Below, in pieces: positions 56,647-64,000 of a stretch of 64,000 nt of DNA. Within the stretch, counting starts at the first letter, position 1. The number at the start of each line of letters is the position of its first letter. The stretch covers positions 5,135,001 to 5,199,000 of the forward strand of contig CALZFC010000009.1 of the NCBI GenBank assembly GCA_945643635.1, read 5' to 3'. The notes below the pieces were generated by a model. It ran no database searches, was not told the DNA's origin, and saw nothing but the letters and a program-made list of their open reading frames with translations. The stretch is from Allodiplogaster sudhausi (taxonomy: Eukaryota; Nematoda; Chromadorea; Rhabditida; Diplogasteridae). The position numbers and the translations under genes are program-made.

Positions 56647-59600
56647 ACGAGGTTGACGTAGGGAACTCCGAGGAGCGGCACGGGCAGCCGGTTCGCTAGT
56701 GGCCGCGCCGCGTACAGCAGACGGCGGAAGGATGCACAGCGCTCCATTGGACGTCTAGAAATTCAAGATACAGTATACATTTTGATTACATTATCATTCT
56801 GCCATCATTATTCCTGAACGAAATATTTAATCTATTTATCTGGATTATTAATTTTTAGTATGAACATTTCATTAATGCAAATAGCTTATAATGAATAGCA
56901 AGGATAGAAATGGCATGAAAGAAACAAACTCTTCGACAGAGATGAGATGCGCGAGTCGAATGAAAGTCTGGCCGGTGGAGACGGAGTCGACTCCCGCGTC
57001 GTGCATTCCAGACCCTGCAACAGCGGCTTTCATTTCAGAGAGCCTTCGCACATTAGCAAATACCTCACATAATAAAACTCACAGTTGGGGTTGCTGAATT
57101 TGCGTTCTACTCCTTCCGCAAACATGTACAGTGGAGTAGGCAGAGAGAGGTCCGCGCTCATCCTGAATAAATCACCACAAATTTTTTCGGCGAAGAGTTT
57201 ATTAATGTCGGAGAGGAAAATAGTACTGTGCGACCCCATGGCCTCTCCTCTGAATACCCCCCCCCCCCCCCCGGAAGTCTATGTAATTCACAAGAACAAT
57301 TTTTTAAAGAGTCTTCCTCAAGCTCATTTCTTGACCTCCAAATGTCGTCTTAAGAAATACAAAGGAACACAATCGTATCAAGTTGTTGGGGTAAACGAAA
57401 AGCAAAACGTTGTTATAGAAGCTTTCAGAAAGAGAAATGGCATGGGGAACTCGCACTGCTAAAAGTGAACACATACAAAAGTAGTTAATTGCTGCAGAAC
57501 AACAAAAGAGTCAAGGACTGCGACATTGGAAATTGTGCACAGTGAGCAGTTAGAAGAAAAGAGAACAAAAGAGTAACCTCTCAAAGAAGGCATTCAGCGA
57601 TTCCAGTCGGTAGTTCATGACGCCGTGCCAGGAAAGCCGCTGAAATATACAAAATATAATTGGGAAAGATATCGACGTTTACCTTCCGCTATTATTGGGT
57701 CCTCTAATGGTAAAAATAATAAAATAAAGCAAGAGATTATCAGACGGACATCCTTGCATTCTTCTGCGATAATCTTCGTGTCGATGATGACGGGGAATAC
57801 GGTATTGATGCTCTTTTTGAACTCATCCAGAGTCTCGGGCAGATCGCCCACAAAGTATTCGTAGATGTACAGCATGTCACGGAATGCATTGTGGCCGACC
57901 ACTGGCTGAAGAAGAAAGCAACCTTTTCACGAGATCAATGACTACTCTCAACACTCAACTCGCTGTAGAACATCTACATTTGACACTTGGAAGAAAAGTA
58001 AAAGGATTACTGTAAACATCATGAAGTCTATCAAGACCAAAGAAAGAGTCCAACCAGCCGCGCTTCGATGATCGCAAGAATGACATCAGAAGCGCCGAAG
58101 ATCTCGCTGGTGATTTGCTCGAAAAGCTTCTTCTTCGCCGCCCGACGATTACACGTTCCAGAATTGATAGTCAGCTGTAAAGAAGTGTGCTGTCAGTCAG
58201 TGATTCACTGATAAGTAGAGAAACGAACCACATTGCCTTGGAACTCGAGTATGATGCCTGGCGTGCATCCCTGCAGCTTGTATAGAAGAGCTGCCTTTTG
58301 CAGATCACTCAGGGGCTGAAAGGGGAGAAGATAATGATGTTAGTGGCCTAGGAAGTGTGCATGTTTGGAAGAGAAGAAAAACGAGTTCGACAACTAGGGA
58401 AATGGAGGGGGGGGCAGTGCTGACCTGTGTGATGGCGATGGGGACTCCCTTGAGTGGATGCTGCTCCGCGCCCTCGCTGCCAGTGGAGCGGCGACGCATC
58501 CGCGCTACTTCCGTTCGGACTGTGCGCTGCAGGTGCGACAGCAGCAGAGGAAGGTGAGCGCCGAACACTCTGGAAAGGGAAGACGGCCATTCTCTCCTCT
58601 ACATTACACTTGCTATCTCCTAACGATTTAAAATGATGGCTTCTTCCCAAACCTGTTGACACTTCACGGTTCATATTACTCCACGCCTTACAACAGCCAT
58701 GGTAGAACAGGTGGAAAAGAGTAAATGAATGGAACGAACTCGATGCCGTTTGTCTGGTGGAATCGATCGAGAACTCGATGGAGTTCATCCAGATTCAGAT
58801 GAGGGACGCCGTGCCGCGCGAGCTCAAAACATAAACATTTAAAAACCCAAACATGATGGAATGATCGATGAAAATGGCTGCTGACTTTGTTGAAGTCGAA
58901 GCCGTGGTCGGAAAGAAAGGAAAGGGAGGAGACGCTGAATGCGAACTCAGGCTCACTCGATGCTGCCTTGAACAGGTAGATGGTGAAGACATCCACCTTG
59001 TACCTTCAAGGGAAGATTGAACGCGGTCATGTTTATTACAGTATACACTTAGTATACTGTTCAGCTCCGTAACTATTAGCGAGAAATACTTTAGTATTAA
59101 GAGTCAAAACGATGTATTCTTTAATCGCAATACAAAATATTTAAATAAAAAAGTATTAACCGTTCATCGCCTTCGAGGGCAGTGAAGAAAGCAAGCCCGA
59201 GTTGTGCTGGAGGGAACTTTTTCACTGAGTACCGGGTTTTGGAGTACCTGAAATGCTCTTTCTTATCAAACGAGACAATCAGGAACAGTCTCGCAAAATA
59301 GAATTAAAAGCAAAGCAATAATTGCCAGACTTGCAAACAGTGATTCTAGAAACCAGATGAAGAATAACCCAAAAAAAGAGAAAAGCGAAAGGTACCTCTC
59401 TTGGGGCGAGTCAAACAGGGAACATCGTCGGTTTACATCATCTGCCTCGAGTCCAAGGAACTCGATATCTATAGCTGCAAGCGCTTCTTCAGATAAACAT
59501 GACAATCACATGATATAAATTAAGCAATTACTACTGAGTGAAAGGAAATATTCTTAACGAACAAGAAAAGTAATAGTGGTGAAATCAGCTCTCTTTTTTA

Positions 59601-59724
59601 CAAAAGGATCAGTAACATTCGAGGAAGCGTAACTGTCAAAAAACTAACCAACAAATGACGCATTCTTTATTACTTCCTCGATGTACCCATACTGCTGCTT
59701 GAAGTTATTGCATGTTATTTCCAT
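55683..59724 (-). CDS. PARN: Poly(A)-specific ribonuclease PARN
   Basis: DEDD-family 3' exonuclease that trims poly(A) and other 3' ends. Fifteen minus-strand exons: 59724-59649, 59474-59396, 59247-59161, 59003-58886, 58822-58740, 58569-58425, 58315-58229, 58174-58055, 57905-57750, 57639-57578, 57162-57083, 57014-56930, 56754-56649, 56148-55967, 55872-55683; 551 residues. The N terminus MEITCNNFK matches the PARN start. Catalytic residues are present: Asp28 and Glu30 (AIDIEF), Asp275 (VGHNAFRDML), His369 and Asp374 (MHDAGVDS). An R3H-like insert lies at about 185-250 (PLSDLQKAALLYKLQG). RFHQTNGIEF-type spacing and LPETLDEFKKSIN also match. The segment before YWRVFKYYSMHPDY corresponds to the RNA-binding domain. 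The tail is serine-rich. It should therefore be active. In C. elegans a PARN homologue trims piRNA 3' ends, a role possible here. Borders of exons 5, 12 and 14 were chosen by phase. Confidence 0.92.
56559..56643 (+). repeat. (GA)n array in a PARN intron
   Basis: Imperfect GA repeat directly beside the donor of the exon ending at 56649, so it reads as a CT tract just inside the PARN intron. Confidence 0.9.
57257..57272. repeat. Poly-C tract, 16 C
   Basis: The longest homopolymer G/C run noticed in the window, inside a PARN intron. Confidence 0.95.
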
Positions 59725-60623
59725 GCAACAGTGGCGCCACCAAGTGTGTGCGAGCGGGTGAGGAGGACTCCTATAAACATATCGTAGCATCAACCGGTAA
59801 TTACAAGACAACAAGGGAAATTCGCAACAAATCAACAACAGAAAAGTACAATAACGACATGCGCGGTGCTCTCATGACAAAAAGAGGAAATAAAAACTCG
59901 AGAAATTAAATTGTCCGTTGGCAGTGTATGGACACTTCAAGGTTTTATGTGACAGATCGAATAAAAAAGTGCGCAGACATGTTTTTCGCTATGAGACACA
60001 AATCACTATGACGAAAAGGAATAGAACTATTACAAAAAAGATAGTACGCCATATATTTTTTAAAACAGATAAAGGAAAACTTCTACCTCTATTTTTCTCT
60101 CACTCTTACTTTGCCACACTATTCTTTTCCTGTCTCTCTGTCTTCTATCTCTTTCTCTCTCTCACTCTCTCTCTCTCTCTCTCTTCCTCTTCTCTTTCTC
60201 TCTCTCTCTCTCTTACTCTCTCTCTCTCTCTCTTTCTCTCTCTTCTTCACTAACATATCAGCGATGCGTTTCACCTGCTATCTCCAGATGCCACTTCCTA
60301 ACCGATGAACGTGCCAACCAAAGAGTAGGTCAATTTATCCATTGTTTTCTGTGATGGCCTGTAAATGTGAGGGGGGGGGGGAATTAAATAGACTACAAGA
60401 GAAAACATTTATTGTCACTATTCGTTGTAGTGACTCTATCACGGACCCAAAACACATTAGCTTCACAAGCAATTTAATATACGCATGTTCACGAATAACA
60501 ATAAAGCGAAGGCTCAACAGGTAGTATACATCACATGCAAAGCCCATAAGTCATGAACAAGAGAAAGAGAGAAATGGCTAATACACAGGAAAAGCATGCC
60601 ATTTACCGTATGAACATAAAGAA
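59725..60623. other. Spacer between two minus-strand genes
   Basis: About 900 bp between the end of the upstream unknown gene and the PARN start. It has a CT array at 60158-60245 and a G11 run at 60371-60381. No coding exon seen; the PARN promoter or leader acceptor should lie here. Confidence 0.55.
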
Positions 60624-63075
60624 CTATGAATAGATGGTGCGGTAGAACTGGCGGACCCGGTAGTTCATGAGGTACGGATGATGTCTCGTGATGGCAGTCT
60701 TGGTGCGAGCCACGCACACTTCACGCGCCATTCGCTCCAGAGATGCCGGTCCCAGGTTCATCTGAAAATCACCAATCAAACTGCTGAAATTAATTCTGAT
60801 TCAAAAGAATACTTCATTACTACTGAATCACTTCATCTTCAAACAGATATTTCTCACGATAAATGGTAGTTTACCAAACCTTGAAAATACCACGACAGTT
60901 CGCGAAGAACAGTTCTTGCCCGATAAGCCAGTTAGCCATCACAGCGCTTCCATTGAAATGCTCATGGTACCTTTAAGCAATGCTAACATAACCAAGATGT
61001 AATCATATAATACCGACTATGCCTATCTTTCATTATAGCTTTCCAAGTCATAAAGCGCAAAACACATGGAGGTTTTTTGCCTGTAGATATAAGGCAGAAG
61101 AATCCGCGGGTAACTATATAAAAAAAGCTTGCCACTTACACTACAGACCTCCCGGTGCCGTCTCCGGACAGGCAAACGAGAACTGCTCGGCACTTGCCAG
61201 CATCTCCTTTCTCATTCAACAACAGCCACTCCTGACCATTCAACCTCGCGAAGCACGCTTGAAGTGGAGGAGTCGGACGCTGCAAAAACAACATTAGCAA
61301 CTCTCAATTACTTGTTTAAAAATGAAGTTAGATATCTCGGTCTTCTGCCTACCCCAACCCCATTTTCTGGACCTGTATTCACTACTCCACCATATTCTGA
61401 TGGTCCTCAACAGTGGCTTTTATTCCCTGGGAGCGAAAACCTGCCTGAATAAAACGAGTACAAAATAAAAATTTTTTTAATAATGATAAAAAAAACCTCC
61501 ATCTCTGGAATCACAATCGAGTAGCGCGGAATTTGCGAGGAACAGTCGAAGACGTCGATGAACCGCCCGGAAAAGATTACTACTCTGCAATGCAAAACTT
61601 TAATTTCAGATTTAAAAAAAAATGAAGCACAGCAAAACATAATTTTTCGCATCAGAAGACACAACATCAACAATTGCATATGTATATTTATCACTTGTGC
61701 TTCATTAATCAAGTCTTGCGTTGCGCGTTTTAGAGCAACAAGGAAATTTTAACAACAAGTATGTACATACTTGTGTATTCTTAACCTGTGGTTGCAATCA
61801 GAGACGATCGACAGCTTCGTTTCCTCCCTCTGTCGCTGTAACCCCGTCATGCATATGAGCTTCAGTGTCTGCAAAGAGGAGTGCAGAGAGGGAGAGAGTA
61901 GCACGAGAATTAAAAACAATCATAGCAGAAACGGATACAACAGGTATTTTGAGGCAAGTATGGTGAGACTTTTGTTCTACAAGTCTCACTCCTCTCTCAC
62001 TCCTCTATCCGCGACTGAATCGACCTTTTCCTTCTCTTTCTGGCCATTTGCAACTCTCGCTCCTTCAAACCTCAGTTTCATATCTGTCGCTTCCTCCAGC
62101 CGAAATCATGCGCAGGAAACGGACCCAATAAAGCCCATTCAGTGCGTAGCGGCAATGAACGATGAGAGGAGTCACGCGGTCCTCATCCAAGGCCAAAGTC
62201 CCGATCGCTTTATACACCGGATCAGCTACAGTCACGCGCTCTGCAGCACCAATAGTTATCATATGAAAGAAGTATGTACATTACATAGAACTGTAAGGCA
62301 TAGTGACCATAAATCCGGGCAGCACTCAAACAAACAAAATTTGCGGGGTGCCAAGGCATTACAAACATGTTTAGGTATATTGCTTTAAACGGTCATTCAT
62401 CGCATCTAAACATTTTTTTCTTGATAAAAACAAAGGTCAAGAAACTGTCATCGTCAATATGAATGTTTGCAAAAATTGAGCTTGACCTGGAAGATAGCGC
62501 ATCACTTCGATTGGAAGCTGGGCCAATTCTTGGCGCATGTCGACGCGGATGAAGAGCTTCGTGTCAACAACGAAGATGTTGAAAGAGGATGCCGTCAGAA
62601 GACAAGGCGCGCTGTCCGAGCCAACAATGCCGAAGGGCAGATGAGAACGAGGAACAACTGAACATTGAGCGCTTGGTTCCGTTTTTTCTAAACTTGTTCA
62701 AGTGAGAATGCGGAGAGTAGGGCAGACGAAAATGTGAGAGTTGAAGAGAGAAAAGAATTACGTGCTTTCCAGAGCATGTTACCTGGAAGTGGCACACAAA
62801 AAACATATCGGGATGATCCACTAACTTCGTTTTAATGAACAGCTAGCAAAGGATATCAATACGGAGAATTATTTCGCGAGTAAATGAAGAGCCAACCTAC
62901 CGAACTCACGACGGCCACCAGAAGTAGAAAAAAGGAGAAGAGTCGCATCCGTCTCCGGACGTTCCTCCTCCAACACAACAAAGCAGTCGTCGCTGGCAGC
63001 GAGCAGAGAACGCCGCCTGGACGGCCATTTCAAGACAGGAGACGGCTTCGAGAAGAAGAAAGGACGAGAAGTCAT
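60624..63075 (-). CDS. Uncharacterised 333-aa protein, eight exons
   Basis: I do not recognise this protein. Minus-strand exons 63075-62901, 62657-62487, 62240-62125, 61868-61786, 61584-61497, 61279-61140, 60970-60880 and 60761-60624 join in frame from ATG to TAG. There is no signal peptide and no membrane segment. The sequence alternates short hydrophobic strands with turns (FVVLEEE, LLLFSTSGG, FNIFVVDTKLFIRVD, VVIFSGRFIDVFD), which suggests beta-sheet, perhaps a propeller-like fold. It ends with a basic helical tail (ARTKTAITRHHPYLMNYRVR). The N terminus (MTSRPFFFSKPSPVLKWPSR) lacks acids and could be a weak mitochondrial presequence. An alternative small exon near 62820-62783 was tested and does not keep the phase with its neighbour. 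It lies on the same strand as PARN. Confidence 0.7.
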
Positions 63076-63222
63076 GCCGTTGAGGCAGGGACTGGAATGG
63101 GTGAGAGGGGAAGAGACGTAGAGAAGAGAACGGAAGAGAGAAGACCGCTATGCTAAGTGGCTAATGAAAGCAGCAAGAGATTTGAAAATTTTCGCACCCG
63201 CTTATGCTTAACGAACTGGGTT

Positions 63223-63268
<46 letters not shown>

Positions 63269-64000
63269 CTCTCTCTCTCTCTTTGTCGCTTTCTCATAAG
63301 ACATTTCCTAATGTTAAGAATGCCCTTGGTACACATCACTCGGTCTTTCATCACACAATAAAAAAATAATTCCTGTCAATTATTTTTCATTTATGTATGT
63401 AAGTATCTGCAGCTATTACCACTCGTTTATTGTATTAACATATGTGCATGTACATACAGCTTACGAACTCAGAAATACTTCTCTGTTTTTATGTTACTTT
63501 TTTGATTATCTTGATCCTTTTGCTCTAATTTTTTTCATTTTCCTTTATCAGTCCATAGACGAGCTACGTTAAAAAGTGTAAGGTGTAATATATAAATAAA
63601 TATATATATATACATATATAAAATATGCTTCCCAATAGCCTCTCACCGATTCTAATCCCTTCCTCCTCCCGATCCATTCCCGTCCATGACCCCCACTTCA
63701 ACGACCACGACGCCTGGGCCCATGCCCTTCCCGTCATCTTAGAATCCCTTTCCTCCTTTCTCCTCTCAGCTCTTCATTCTATCTCTGTATCTCTCTCTCT
63801 CTGTCTCTTTCTCTCTCTCTCTCGTCATCGACTATCTGTTGTTTCTCCTAATAACCTGTCTGAACCGTATCCTTTATCGCATGTGAATGTCATTAGAAAT
63901 ACATGAGAAGGACGCATGATAATATTTGCTCGTCCTGCATATGTTTTTGCCTTCATTTTAAATGTATGAGATCTAACGTGGATTGTGTGATAGCAGTGAG
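63076..64000. other. Right edge, no gene assigned
   Basis: Upstream of the unknown gene. Contains a CT array at 63223-63284, an AT-rich patch at 63585-63620 and a CT stretch at 63780-63825. No exon supported. Confidence 0.55.
63223..63284 (+). repeat. (CT)n microsatellite
   Basis: About 28 CT units with one CG interruption, in the presumed promoter side of the unknown 333-aa gene. Confidence 0.9.

Noticed and set aside
62783..62820. Small exon in the unknown 333-aa gene
   Set aside because: Good-looking splice sites, but it breaks the phase with the following exon, while skipping it keeps the frame.

Overview
This window looks like nuclear DNA of an invertebrate animal, most probably a nematode. 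All genes are split by short to medium introns, there are no bacterial-type operons or ribosome sites, and intergenic DNA is full of (GA)n/(CT)n arrays and runs of G or C. The strongest lineage clue is a troponin I whose conserved core and glutamate-rich tail resemble nematode UNC-27. Two aromatic-rich genes resemble nematode thick-filament filagenins in composition and size. I cannot name the species.

Layout. 1-10.3 kb: minus-strand peptide-type GPCR (TM1 to TM5; the 3' part is outside the window or beyond the insertion), with a decayed RTE-like retrotransposon downstream of its TM5 exon. 13.4-15.1 kb: two small plus-strand genes only 145 bp apart (unknown soluble protein, unknown four-helix membrane protein). 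16.2-20.3 kb: tandem pair of Tyr/Trp/Arg-rich genes. 21.2-24.9 kb: minus-strand neuropeptide Y/F-type GPCR with a 503-bp inverted-repeat element in intron 1. 29.0-38.2 kb: minus-strand SLC2-type sugar transporter with an antisense LINE fragment in an intron. 43.0-48.6 kb: plus-strand C1-tetrahydrofolate synthase with a frameshift near its C terminus. 50.7-52.8 kb: plus-strand troponin I. 55.7-59.7 kb: minus-strand PARN poly(A) ribonuclease. 60.6-63.1 kb: minus-strand unknown 333-aa protein.

The gene models were built by hand by joining exons whose splice sites keep the reading frame. Every intron phase was checked, and coding lengths divide by three from start to stop except in the folate gene (frameshift) and the truncated first GPCR. 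Nothing suggests the genes form one pathway. Troponin I (thin filament) and the two filagenin-like genes (putative thick filament) could share muscle expression. The most interesting points are the tandem aromatic-rich genes, the lost arginine of the DRY motif in the first GPCR, the folate-gene frameshift, three GC-AG introns with relaxed 3' splice sites, and the recurrent poly-G tracts.
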